Part shown: positions 8,852 to 18,527 of the stretch, piece by piece
Position numbering within the stretch: the first letter of the stretch is position 1
How the letters are laid out: each line of letters opens with the position of its first letter
From: Micrococcaceae bacterium
GTDB lineage: Bacteria; Actinomycetota; Actinomycetes; Actinomycetales; Micrococcaceae
Length of the DNA stretch: 64,000 bases
NCBI GenBank assembly: GCA_025465475.1
Contig: JAODMR010000108.1
Location: 1-64,000, forward strand
Reading direction: 5' to 3'
Notes under the pieces: generated by a model
What the model was told of the DNA's origin: nothing
Database searches by the model: none
Seen by the model: only the letters and a program-made list of their open reading frames with translations
Position numbers and translations under genes: made by a program

Positions 8852-10093
8852 TTATCCGGTCCGGATACCGGCCGACGTTCTGTCGGCCGTCCCCTGCGGC
8901 AGGAGTGCCATCGCCAGGACGGCGGAGACCAAACAGACGACGGCCAGGGCCAAAACCAGCCCGGCCCACGCCGCCTGTTGGAAAACCAGGCCCGCTGCCC
9001 AACCCAGAATGCTGGACCCGGCGTAGTAGCTCAGGTTGTACAGGGACGCGGCCTGCGCCCGCCCCGACACCGCCAGGCTGCCGGTCCAGCCGGAGGCGAT
9101 GCTGTGGGCGCCGAAGAAGCCGGCCGTGAACACGGTCAGGCCCGCCAGGATGACGGGCAGCGCCGGTGCCAGGGTGGCTGCCAGCCCGGCCAACATCAGC
9201 AGGATGGAACCAAGCAGCACCCGCCGCCGGCCCAGTGTTGCACTGAGCCCGGCGGCCGACCGTGAGGAAACCGTGCCTGCCAGGTAAGCCAGGAAGATCA
9301 GGGCGACGGCGGTGGCTGGAAGCAGATAAGGCGGCGCCTCCAACCGGAACCCGAGGTAGTTGTACGCACTGACAAAACTGCCCATCAGCAGGAACGCCTG
9401 CGCGTAGAGGCCCAGCAGGCGGCGGTCCCGCAACTGCGGGAGCAGCCGGGCCAGCAGAAGCGGGAAGTTGCCCGCCCGTACCGGCCGAAAACCGCGCGTT
9501 GGGGGTGCCAACAGCAGGAACCCGGCAGCAGCCACCGCTGCCACAGCGGAGACACTCATCGCCGCCACCCGCCACCCGGCCAAATCCGCCAACGGTCCGG
9601 CAAGCAGGCGGCCCAGCAGGCCGCCCAGGGTGGTCCCGGCCACGTAGGCTCCGGCAGCCACCGCCGCTGACAATCGGGAAATTTCCTCATTGAGGTAGGC
9701 AATGGCGGAGGCCGGGACGCCCGCCAGGGCGATCCCCTCGGCGACGCGAAGGATCAGCAAGGTCGGAAAAGTCGGTGCCAGGGGAGCCGCCAGGCCCAGC
9801 ACCGTTGCCGCAACAATGGCTGCCCCCATGGTCCGTACGCGTCCGTACCGGTCGGCAACGAAGGACCACGGAAGAACCGCCAGGGCCAGGCCGATGGTGG
9901 CAGCGGAAATGGTCAGTCCCGCCTCCGCGGCCGTGATCCGGAGATCGCGGGCCAGCAGCGGAAGAATCCCCTGCACCGAATACAGCTGCGCGAAGGTCGC
10001 GATTCCCGCCAGCAGCAGGGCCAACAGAATCCTGCGGTAACCTGCGCTGCCCTTGCGATGGCCCTGCCAGGGCTGCCGTTCGGTGTTGTCCAC
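8852..10093 (-). CDS. MFS transporter
   Basis: 413-aa polytopic protein with FVADRYGRVRTM MFS loop motif. Confidence 0.88.
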   Translation of the reverse strand: MDNTERQPWQGHRKGSAGYRRILLALLLAGIATFAQLYSVQGILPLLARDLRITAAEAGLTISAATIGLALAVLPWSFVADRYGRVRTMGAAIVAATVLGLAAPLAPTFPTLLILRVAEGIALAGVPASAIAYLNEEISRLSAAVAAGAYVAGTTLGGLLGRLLAGPLADLAGWRVAAMSVSAVAAVAAAGFLLLAPPTRGFRPVRAGNFPLLLARLLPQLRDRRLLGLYAQAFLLMGSFVSAYNYLGFRLEAPPYLLPATAVALIFLAYLAGTVSSRSAAGLSATLGRRRVLLGSILLMLAGLAATLAPALPVILAGLTVFTAGFFGAHSIASGWTGSLAVSGRAQAASLYNLSYYAGSSILGWAAGLVFQQAAWAGLVLALAVVCLVSAVLAMALLPQGTADRTSAGIRTG

Positions 10094-10151
10094 CGTTCCA
10101 CCCTACGGCCGGCCGAAGCCGCGCCGTCTCACGCCCGCCGGTCCCCTCGTA

Positions 10152-11168
10152 CTACAGGCCGCCCAGGAACCCTGCCATCACCTCGGCCACCGGAAGGGCC
10201 TGCGCCTGCCGCCACGCCGTTCCCGCCCACAGGTTCAGGCCATCGGCGTCACCGCGCTGGGCGGCCGCCGCGCGTATCGGCGTCGTGAGGTGGTGGATTG
10301 CCGGATACCCGTCGGGGGCGGCGTCATGGTGATCCTGGACAAACCGGTTGACCAGTGCCCGGGCAGGCTTGCCAGTGAACGCCCGGGTTAGCAGCGTCTC
10401 GGTGAAGCGGGGGTCTGCCAGCGCGTCCTTGTGCGCCTGCCGTGCGCCACTTTCGTTGGTGCGCAGAAAGGCGGTGCCCAACTGAACCGCGTCCGCGCCG
10501 TTGGCGAGGACGTTGCGGACGGCCTTGCCACTACCCAGGCCGCCCGCGCCCACCAGCGGAAGGGGAACAGCCTCCCGCACCATGGAGACCAGGTCCGCGG
10601 CGTCAACCGCCGCCGATTGCGGAAACGAGGTCAGGAAGGCAGCAGTGTGGGACCCGGCGGAAGCATGCTGCACAACAAGCGCATCCACGCCCGTCGCGGC
10701 GGCAACCTTGGCCTCGTCAACGCTGGTAACGCTGGCCAGCACCGTGCTTCCTGCCCGCTGCAGCCGCGCGACCGCCGTCGCCGGGGCCAGTCCGAAGGTG
10801 AAACTCACGAACGGCACCGGGTCGCTCAGCAGCAGGTCCAGCTTTTCTTCCCAGGCGTCGTCGCCGGCGAGAATGGGATCATCCAACGGCGGCAGGGACA
10901 CGCCGTACCGGTCAGCCTCCGCCTGCAGCACGTTTCGGTACTGCCGCAGGTCGTCCGGGTCCGGCGGGATGCTGCCGGGCACCATCACGTTGACGCCGAA
11001 ATCTACGCCAGCCGATCGCACGGCTGCGATGTGCGCCGCCAGCGCCGCCGGGGTGAGATAGCCGCCGGCCAGGAAGCCCAGCCCCCCGGAACGCGCGGCT
11101 GCCACCACCAGTTCCGGGGTGCTGGTACCGCCGGCCATGGGCGCAACGATGATGGGAGCAGCAAACAC
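10152..11168 (-). CDS. nitronate monooxygenase / 2-nitropropane dioxygenase family
   Basis: PIIVAPMAGGTSTPELVVAAARSGGLGFLAGGYLTP; VGAGGLGSGKAVRNVLANGADAVQLGTAFLRTNES. Confidence 0.9.
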   Translation of the reverse strand: MFAAPIIVAPMAGGTSTPELVVAAARSGGLGFLAGGYLTPAALAAHIAAVRSAGVDFGVNVMVPGSIPPDPDDLRQYRNVLQAEADRYGVSLPPLDDPILAGDDAWEEKLDLLLSDPVPFVSFTFGLAPATAVARLQRAGSTVLASVTSVDEAKVAAATGVDALVVQHASAGSHTAAFLTSFPQSAAVDAADLVSMVREAVPLPLVGAGGLGSGKAVRNVLANGADAVQLGTAFLRTNESGARQAHKDALADPRFTETLLTRAFTGKPARALVNRFVQDHHDAAPDGYPAIHHLTTPIRAAAAQRGDADGLNLWAGTAWRQAQALPVAEVMAGFLGGL

Positions 11169-11232
11169 TCGGACTCCTGAAGGTCGAAAGCAGCGGCGGG
11201 GCGGCTTGCACGGGCAGGGGAGTGGCTAGTCT

Positions 11233-12153
11233 ATGGGAGTGAATAATCCACTAACCAGCCCTTCTCCGGATCCCGGGACGTCCCCAAACGCCATTATCGG
11301 CCTCGACATTGGCGGTTCCAAGACCCGTGGCATCAGGTGGCAGGATGGCGCGGTGCAGGTGGACGCCGCTGTCGGAAGCGCGAACGTGCAGAACGTCAGC
11401 CGGCAGGAAGCGGCTGCCAACCTCGCTGAGCTGTTCGGCATTCTTGGTGGCAGCGGTGTGGCGCAGGTCTTCGCCGGCTCCGGCGGCATTGATACCCCCG
11501 AGGACGCCGAAGCGCTGGCGGCCCTGATTACCCCTCACGTTCCGGGGGCCAGGGTCACCGTCGTGCATGACACCCGCCTGCTGCTGGCTGCCGGAGGCGC
11601 CCGGACAGGTGTTGCAGTGATCGCGGGAACGGGGTCGGCGGCCTGGGGCAGGAACGCCGACGACGCCGAAGCCCGGGCCGGCGGTTGGGGATACCTGTTG
11701 GGCGATGAGGGCAGTGGCTACTGGTTGGGCCGGGAAGCGGTCCGTCACAGCCTGCGGCGGATGAACCAGGGCCTGGCACCTGACATGTTGACCGACGCCC
11801 TGCTCACTGAGTGCGGGCTCGCCGAACCCAGCGAACTGATCGCGCATTTCCACGGAAATACGGGTCGCCGCTACTGGGCAGCCATGTCACCGCTGGTGTT
11901 CCGGGCCGCGGCCAAGGGCCACCCGGAGAGCCTGACCATGATCGACACGGCAGCCCGGGACCTGGCTGAGCTGGCGGTGACCTGCGCGCGACAGCTGCGG
12001 CTGTCAGGACCGATCGTGCTGGGCAGCGGGCTGGGACAGAACCAGCCGCCACTGCAGGAAGCCTTCCGCAGGCACGTCGCCAAGGCCGGGCTGACCGACG
12101 TGCGGGTGTTGCACCAGGATCCCATTTTTGGTGTCCTGACGTTGGCGTCTTGA
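11233..12153 (+). CDS. BadF/BadG-type ATPase, N-acetylglucosamine kinase-like
   Basis: IIGLDIGGSKTRGIRW; VIAGTGSAAWGR; GWGYLLGDEGSGYWLGREAV. Confidence 0.85.
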   Translation: MGVNNPLTSPSPDPGTSPNAIIGLDIGGSKTRGIRWQDGAVQVDAAVGSANVQNVSRQEAAANLAELFGILGGSGVAQVFAGSGGIDTPEDAEALAALITPHVPGARVTVVHDTRLLLAAGGARTGVAVIAGTGSAAWGRNADDAEARAGGWGYLLGDEGSGYWLGREAVRHSLRRMNQGLAPDMLTDALLTECGLAEPSELIAHFHGNTGRRYWAAMSPLVFRAAAKGHPESLTMIDTAARDLAELAVTCARQLRLSGPIVLGSGLGQNQPPLQEAFRRHVAKAGLTDVRVLHQDPIFGVLTLAS

Positions 12154-12261
12154 GGAAAAGCCCCCGGGCCCGGCTTTACAGCCAAAATCAGCCTGCTTAT
12201 GATCGGGTAGCACGGGGAGGAATCTTCGCGTCGATTGCCGCCGACAGTGAGGGAAACCGCC

Positions 12262-13413
12262 ATGGCAGCTTCACAATCCCCAGCGACAGCGCCCACAACC
12301 ATCCGGCAGGCGGATTCCACCGCTCCGGCCGGTGGGATGATTCAGTTCTCCGACGTCACCAAGCGTTACGCAGGAAACACTCCTGCCGTTGACGGATTGA
12401 CCATGGCGATCGACAAAGGAGCCATCACCGTCTTCGTCGGGCCCTCGGGCTGCGGCAAGACGACTTCCCTTCGCATGATCAACCGCATGGTTGAGCCCAC
12501 CAGCGGCACCATCACGGTGGACGGGCAGGACATTTCAGGAATCCCGGCCCCGGCGCTGCGACGCTCGATGGGCTACGTCATGCAGTCGGCTGGGCTGCTG
12601 CCGCACCGCACCGTCGCCGACAACGTCGCCACCGTGCTGCGGCTGAACAAGGTGCCCAGGGCCCGCGCCCGGAAGCGGGCCGCGGAACTGCTCGACGTCG
12701 TCGGCCTCTCCGCTGCGATGGGCAGCAGATACCCCTCCCAACTTTCCGGCGGCCAACAGCAGCGGGTGGGGGTCGCCAGGGCCCTGGCCGCCGACCCTCC
12801 GGTGCTGCTGATGGATGAACCCTTCAGCGCTGTCGACCCCGTCGTCCGCGCCGAACTGCAGGACGAACTGTTGCGGCTCCAGCGCGAACTGGCCAAAACG
12901 ATCGTGTTCGTCACGCACGACATTGATGAGGCGACGCTGCTGGGGGACAAGGTCGCCGTCTTCGCCGTCGGCGGCCGCCTGGCCCAGTACGCCGCTCCCG
13001 AAGAGATCCTCCGCGCACCGGCGGACGACTTCGTGGCTGCCTTCGTCGGCCGGGATCGAGGCTTCCGCCACCTGTCCTTCGCCCAGGCCCAGTCGGTGCC
13101 CGTGCACCCCGTCGCCACCCGCAGCATCGACACAGGTCCTGCAGGGGCACCTGTACAGGAGTGGACGCTCGTCGTTGACGGCATGGACCGGCCATTGGGC
13201 TGGCTGGCTCCCGGCGGTGCCAACCTGATTCCCGGCGGCTCACTCTTTCGCCTCGGGGACAGCCTGCGGCGGGCTCTGGACGCGTCGCTAAGCTCACCGG
13301 CCGGGCTCGGTGTGGCAATCGATGACGACGGGCGGGCAGCGGGAGTGGTGCTCGGTCCGGAGATCCTGGCTGCCATCGACCAGGCCCGCCGGGCCCAGCA
13401 CGGCGGTTCCTGA
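12262..13413 (+). CDS. quaternary-amine/osmoprotectant ABC transporter ATP-binding protein
   Basis: GPSGCGKTTSLRMINRM Walker [16 protein letters not shown] signature; followed by coupled permease and SBP genes in OpuC order. Confidence 0.9.
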   Translation: MAASQSPATAPTTIRQADSTAPAGGMIQFSDVTKRYAGNTPAVDGLTMAIDKGAITVFVGPSGCGKTTSLRMINRMVEPTSGTITVDGQDISGIPAPALRRSMGYVMQSAGLLPHRTVADNVATVLRLNKVPRARARKRAAELLDVVGLSAAMGSRYPSQLSGGQQQRVGVARALAADPPVLLMDEPFSAVDPVVRAELQDELLRLQRELAKTIVFVTHDIDEATLLGDKVAVFAVGGRLAQYAAPEEILRAPADDFVAAFVGRDRGFRHLSFAQAQSVPVHPVATRSIDTGPAGAPVQEWTLVVDGMDRPLGWLAPGGANLIPGGSLFRLGDSLRRALDASLSSPAGLGVAIDDDGRAAGVVLGPEILAAIDQARRAQHGGS

Positions 13414-14168
13414 TGGAATGGTTGGCGGCGAACTTCAGCCAGGTCCTGCACTACTCGGGCCTGCACCTCTATCAGTCCGTCCTGCCAATGGTGTTCGGCG
13501 TGATCATCGCCGTTCCGCTGGCGCAGCTCGGCCGCATTAACCGGACCGTCCGTGCCGTGGTGCTCACCGCAGGTTCGGTGTTGTACACCGTTCCGTCGCT
13601 GGCCATGTTCGTCATCCTTCCGGTGTTGCTGGGCACTCGGATCCTGGACCTGACGAACGTCTTGGTTGCCCTGACGATCTACGCCGTCGCGCTGCTGGTG
13701 CGTTCCACCCTTGATGCCTTGAATTCCGTTGACGACGGCATCCGGCAGGCTGCCGTCGCCATGGGGTACCAGCCCGTGCGCCGGTTCCTGACCGTGGACC
13801 TGCCCCTTGCCCTGCCGGTGCTTTTTGCCGGGCTGCGGGTTATCTCAGTCAGCAACATTTCCCTGGTTAGCGTGGGCGCCGTCATTGGCATTCCCAACCT
13901 TGGCTACTACTTCACTGACGGGCTGCGCCGCGATTTCCTGACCGAAATCGGCGTCGGAATCGGCGCGACCCTGGTCCTGGCCCTCCTTATGGACGCGCTG
14001 CTTGTGCTGCTGCAGCGCCTGCTGACCCCCTGGCAGCGGGCCACGCCGGGCGCCGGAACGTCCAAACGCAAAGACACCTCATTGGCCGGCCCCGTCGGTT
14101 CGCCTGATCCGGTTCCTACGGCCGCGGTGGTGCGCGGGACCCTTCCGGTGCGCGGAGGTGCCTCGTGA
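13413..14168 (+). CDS. osmoprotectant-type ABC transporter permease
   Basis: PMVFGVIIAVPLAQLGRIN...AAVAMGYQPVRRFLTVDLPLALPVLFAG EAA loop. Confidence 0.88.
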   Translation: MEWLAANFSQVLHYSGLHLYQSVLPMVFGVIIAVPLAQLGRINRTVRAVVLTAGSVLYTVPSLAMFVILPVLLGTRILDLTNVLVALTIYAVALLVRSTLDALNSVDDGIRQAAVAMGYQPVRRFLTVDLPLALPVLFAGLRVISVSNISLVSVGAVIGIPNLGYYFTDGLRRDFLTEIGVGIGATLVLALLMDALLVLLQRLLTPWQRATPGAGTSKRKDTSLAGPVGSPDPVPTAAVVRGTLPVRGGAS

Positions 14169-14935
14169 GGCACACGGCTGGTCCCGGCAGCTACTCCAGC
14201 GACAGCCCGTTGATCCAGGGGTATGAGTGGCTGAGCGACCCGACGCACTGGATGGGCCCGGCAGGCATTCCCACCCGGATCGTGGAACATCTCGGATACA
14301 GCGCGTTGACCCTGTTGATCGCCGCGCTAATCGCGGTGCCGGTCGGCCTGTTCGTCGGGCATACCGGCAGGGGCCGGGTTGCGGTGATCGCCCTTGCCGG
14401 AGTTCTTCGGGCCCTGCCCACCCTTGGGGTGCTGACCCTGTTCGTGCTGGCGGCCGGTCTGGGCCTGATGCCACCAATCTGGGCCCTGGTGTTGCTGGCG
14501 GTTCCCCCCATCCTCGCCGGCACGTACGCCGGCATCAGCTCCGTCAGCCGGGACACGGTCGACGCCGCGCGCAGCATGGGAATGACGGAGCTGCAGATCC
14601 TGTTTCGGGTGGAACTACCCAATGGACTGTTCGTGCTGCTCGGCGGCTTGCGGACCGCCGTCCTGCAGGTCATCGCGACGGTCGCCGTCGTGGCTTATAT
14701 CAACTTGGGCGGTCTTGGCCGCTTCCTTATTGACGGGGTGGCGGTCAGCGACTTCGGCCGCGTCCTCGGTGGCGCCGTTGTCATCGCGGTGCTCGCGATC
14801 GCCGTGGATTTGCTGCTCGCCGCGATTCAGCGGGCCGTCGTCTCACCAGGCCTGAAAGCGAACCGGCAAACGCCGGTCGCTTCACCGACCGGCAGGAAAA
14901 CAGTTCCCGCCGGCGTAGAAGGAGGAAACACATGA
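14165..14935 (+). CDS. osmoprotectant-type ABC transporter permease
   Basis: ARSMGMTELQILFRVELPNGLFVLLGGLRTAVLQ EAA loop; 4-bp overlaps with neighbours. Confidence 0.88.
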   Translation: MRHTAGPGSYSSDSPLIQGYEWLSDPTHWMGPAGIPTRIVEHLGYSALTLLIAALIAVPVGLFVGHTGRGRVAVIALAGVLRALPTLGVLTLFVLAAGLGLMPPIWALVLLAVPPILAGTYAGISSVSRDTVDAARSMGMTELQILFRVELPNGLFVLLGGLRTAVLQVIATVAVVAYINLGGLGRFLIDGVAVSDFGRVLGGAVVIAVLAIAVDLLLAAIQRAVVSPGLKANRQTPVASPTGRKTVPAGVEGGNT

Positions 14936-15891
14936 CCCACTTCATGCGCACGACCCCGGGCCGTCGCGCCGTCCTGGGCCTCGCCGCCGGATTCGCCGCC
15001 GTGGCCGCCCTGACCGGCTGCGGCGGAGGCGGCAACCCGTTGAGCAGTGAGACCACCGCAGCAGCAGCCAGCGGCAGCGCCGGGGGATCGGTCGTCGTCG
15101 GCAGTGCCGATTTCCCCGAAAGCGCGACCGTGGCGGAAATTTACGCCGGCGCGTTGAACGCGGCCGGTGTGACGGCCACCACCAAGCTGAACATCGGCGC
15201 GCGGGAGATCTACGTCAAAGCCGTCCAGGACGGCTCCATTGACCTCGTTCCCGACTACAGCGGCAACCTGCTCGGCTACCTCGATCCCGCCAACACGGTC
15301 TCGGATGCCGCTGGCGTTATGAAGGCGCTGCCCGCCAAACTGCCCTCCGGGCTCAGCGTGCTGGAGGCGGCCCCGGCTGAGGACAAGGACGCAATGGTCG
15401 TCACCAAAGCCACCGCAGAGAAGTACAGCCTCAAGACCATCGAGGACCTGGCCAAGGTGTGCGACCAACTGACCTTGGGCGCGCCGCCGGAGTTCCAGGA
15501 ACGTCCTTACGGCCTGCCGGGGCTGAAGGCCAAGTACAACTGTGTCCCCAAATTCACCCCCATCGGTGACAGCGGTGGACCGCTGACGCTGAAGGCCCTG
15601 CTGAACGATGAGGTCCAGGTCGCCGACATTTACACCACGACACCGTCCATCGAGGACAACGACCTGGTGGTCCTGAACGACACCAAAAACAACTGGGCGG
15701 CCCAGCAGGTGGTCCCGCTGGTGAAGACTGACAAGGTCTCAGACGCCGCCAAGACGGCCCTGAACAACGTCTCGAAGCAGCTGACCACTGAGGACCTGAT
15801 CAACCTCAACCGGATGGTCAGCGGCAACCAGAAAATGAACCCCTCCGACGCCGCAGCCCAGTGGCTGAAGGACAAGGGCATCACCAAGTAG
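14932..15891 (+). CDS. glycine betaine/osmoprotectant-type ABC substrate-binding lipoprotein
   Basis: Lipobox ALTGCGGGG; ADFPESATVAEIYAGALNAAGV; IDLVPDYSGNLLGYLDP. Confidence 0.9.
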   Translation: MTHFMRTTPGRRAVLGLAAGFAAVAALTGCGGGGNPLSSETTAAAASGSAGGSVVVGSADFPESATVAEIYAGALNAAGVTATTKLNIGAREIYVKAVQDGSIDLVPDYSGNLLGYLDPANTVSDAAGVMKALPAKLPSGLSVLEAAPAEDKDAMVVTKATAEKYSLKTIEDLAKVCDQLTLGAPPEFQERPYGLPGLKAKYNCVPKFTPIGDSGGPLTLKALLNDEVQVADIYTTTPSIEDNDLVVLNDTKNNWAAQQVVPLVKTDKVSDAAKTALNNVSKQLTTEDLINLNRMVSGNQKMNPSDAAAQWLKDKGITK

Positions 15892-16108
15892 GCCCCGGCG
15901 AATAGGTCCAGGCGAACCCTGCGACGAACGAGGGGGCGGCCGGCAGCGGAATCTTCACCTGCCGACCGTTCCCTCTTTCGCTCCCTTTTTGCTGCACGCG
16001 CTTTCCGGTGCACGCAGCAGTTGGGCGCGGGCCACTTTCTGGGCATTGGACCCGTCCACGGTTCGATGCAATGAACGGATCGGGATAGCGCCTGTGCAAA
16101 CATGAAGC

Positions 16109-17326
16109 ATGGCCGAATTCAAGCAGTCCACCAAGCTCCACAACGTCCTCTATGACATCCGTGGACCGCTGCTGGAGCATGCCACCAAGATGGAGGCCGA
16201 AGGCCATCGCATCCTGAAACTCAACATCGGCAACCCGGCGCCCTTCGGCTTTGAGGCGCCCGACGCGATCCTGGTGGACATGATCCGTCACCTGCCGCAC
16301 GCCCAGGGCTACAGCGACTCGCGGGGCATCTTCTCGGCCCGGACCGCCGTCGTGCAGTACTACCAGACTCGCGGAATCCACAACATCCACGTCGATGATG
16401 TGTACCTGGGTAACGGGGTCAGCGAACTCATCACGCTGTCCCTGATGGCCCTGCTCAACAATGGCGATGAGGTGCTGGTCCCCACTCCCGACTATCCGCT
16501 GTGGACGGCCTCCGTCAGCCTGGCCGGTGGCCGGCCGGTGCATTACCTCTGCGATGAGGAAAACGGCTGGCAGCCCGACCTTGAGGACATCGCGGCGAAG
16601 ATCACGCCCAACACCAAGGGCCTGGTGTTGATCAATCCCAACAACCCCACCGGCGCCGTCTACCCGAAGCACATTATCGAGGGCATGGTGGATCTGGCGG
16701 AAAAGCACGGACTGGTGCTGTTCTCGGACGAGATCTACGAAAAGATTCTCTACGAGGACGCCGTGCATGTGAACACGGCTGCCGTGGCGGGGGAACGGGC
16801 GCTGTGCCTGACGTTCAGCGGACTGTCGAAGGCCTACCGGATCTGCGGGTACCGCTCGGGATGGCTGGCGATCTCCGGACCCAAGCACCAGGCCTCGGAC
16901 TACCTGGAAGGCATCAACCTGCTGGCCAACATGCGCCTCTGCGCCAACGTGCCTGGCCAGCACGCCATCCAGACCGCGTTGGGCGGCTACCAAAGCATCA
17001 ACGACCTGATCCTGCCCGGTGGCCGGCTGCGGGAGCAGCGGGACCTCGCCTACCGGATGCTCAACGACATGCCGGGTGTCAGCGTGCAGCAGGCGCAGGG
17101 AGCCCTCTACCTGTTTCCGAAACTTGATCCTGAGGTGTATCCGATTGAGAGCGACGAGAAGTTCGCGCTCGACCTGCTCAAGCAGCAGCGCATCCTGATC
17201 TCCCACGGCACCGCCTTCAACTGGATCCGGCCCGACCACTTCCGCCTGGTTACGCTGCCCAACGTCCGTGACCTGGAAGAGGCACTGGGACGCATCGGCG
17301 AGTTTTTGGCCTCCTACAAGCCCTGA
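16109..17326 (+). CDS. pyridoxal phosphate-dependent aminotransferase (AlaA-like)
   Basis: LNIGNPAPFGFEAPDAI; INPNNPTGAVYP; SGLSKAYRICGYRSGW. Confidence 0.92.
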   Translation: MAEFKQSTKLHNVLYDIRGPLLEHATKMEAEGHRILKLNIGNPAPFGFEAPDAILVDMIRHLPHAQGYSDSRGIFSARTAVVQYYQTRGIHNIHVDDVYLGNGVSELITLSLMALLNNGDEVLVPTPDYPLWTASVSLAGGRPVHYLCDEENGWQPDLEDIAAKITPNTKGLVLINPNNPTGAVYPKHIIEGMVDLAEKHGLVLFSDEIYEKILYEDAVHVNTAAVAGERALCLTFSGLSKAYRICGYRSGWLAISGPKHQASDYLEGINLLANMRLCANVPGQHAIQTALGGYQSINDLILPGGRLREQRDLAYRMLNDMPGVSVQQAQGALYLFPKLDPEVYPIESDEKFALDLLKQQRILISHGTAFNWIRPDHFRLVTLPNVRDLEEALGRIGEFLASYKP

Positions 17327-17407
17327 CCCGGATCCGCTCCGATACGGTGAAAGCCTCGCCCCTTCCTGCCGGAGGGGCAGGTAGGGGTGCTGGCGAAAGG
17401 ACGCGCG

Positions 17408-18259
17408 GTGGCGAACAAGGACAGACATACTTTTCCTGCCGACCTGCTCAAGGTCGGTACCGGCTTCCGGCTGGCGGACGTCGACGCCGCAGGAAAGCCG
17501 GGCTTTGCCGGCGGGAAGCGGCAGGGCAAGGCTGTGCTCCACCGGCGGGCGGAGGTCCTGGCGGGACTGCAGGAAAAGCTCTACGCCAGTGGCCGCAGCG
17601 GAGGGGACCGGTCGCTCCTGCTGGTGCTGCAGGCGATGGACACGGCAGGCAAGGGCGGCATGATCAGCCACGTCGTGGGCAGCGTCGATCCCCAGGGCGT
17701 GCAGTTGTCAGCGTTCAAGGCGCCGACGGCGGAGGAGAAGTCCCACGATTTTCTGTGGCGCATCCGGCGCGCTGTCCCCGCACCGGGGATGCTCGGCGTT
17801 TTTGACCGCTCCCACTACGAGGACGTTCTCATCCACCGGGTGCACGGCTGGGCAAACGCAGCCGAACTCGAGCGGCGCTACGAAGCCATCCGCGGCTTCG
17901 AAGCCGACCTCGCAGCCTCCGGAACGACCATCCTCAAGGTCATGCTGCACATCAGCCCGGAGGAACAAAAGGCGCGGCTGCTGGCCCGCCTGGCCGATCC
18001 GGCGAAACACTGGAAGTACAGTACGGGCGACCTCACCGAACGGCTGCTCTGGCCGCAGTACATGGACGCTTTCCAGGCGGCCTTCGAGCAGACCTCCGCG
18101 GAAGCGGCGCCGTGGTTCGTTGTCCCGGCGAATCGGAAGTGGTATGCCCGGCTGGCCGTGCAGGAGCTCGTGATCCGCGCCTTGGCGGACATGGACCTGG
18201 GCTGGCCCGCAGCAGATTTCGACGTCGAAGCGGAGACCCGCCGGATCCGGGAGTCCTAG
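17408..18259 (+). CDS. polyphosphate kinase 2 family (PPK2) phosphotransferase
   Basis: LLLVLQAMDTAGKGGMISHV Walker A; GVFDRSHYEDVLIHRVHGW; GTG start at 17408. Confidence 0.88.
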   Translation: MANKDRHTFPADLLKVGTGFRLADVDAAGKPGFAGGKRQGKAVLHRRAEVLAGLQEKLYASGRSGGDRSLLLVLQAMDTAGKGGMISHVVGSVDPQGVQLSAFKAPTAEEKSHDFLWRIRRAVPAPGMLGVFDRSHYEDVLIHRVHGWANAAELERRYEAIRGFEADLAASGTTILKVMLHISPEEQKARLLARLADPAKHWKYSTGDLTERLLWPQYMDAFQAAFEQTSAEAAPWFVVPANRKWYARLAVQELVIRALADMDLGWPAADFDVEAETRRIRES

Positions 18260-18287
18260 CCCTGGGGACCGCGAAGCCAGTGCATCC

Positions 18288-18527
18288 CTAGTGGTTAGCC
18301 TGGTCGTTGGCGGCATCGGCACGCGCCGACGCCAGCCTCGCCCTGGCACCTTCCAGCCATTCCTCGCAGCGCTTGGCCAGCGCCTCGCCGCGCTCCCATA
18401 ACGCCAGCGATTCCTCCAACGTGGCCCCGCCGGCCTCCAGGCGGGATACGACGCTCACCAGTTCCTCCCGGGCGTGTTCGTAGCTCAGGGCAGAGACGTC
18501 GGTTCCTGCCGGCGGGGTGTTACTCAT
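18288..18527 (-). CDS. xseB: exodeoxyribonuclease VII small subunit
   Basis: [52 protein letters not shown]. Confidence 0.95.
   Translation of the reverse strand: MSNTPPAGTDVSALSYEHAREELVSVVSRLEAGGATLEESLALWERGEALAKRCEEWLEGARARLASARADAANDQANH

Noticed and set aside
15881-17671. 596-aa minus ORF
   Set aside because: Antisense to a clear aminotransferase and PPK2 gene; GC-frame artefact.
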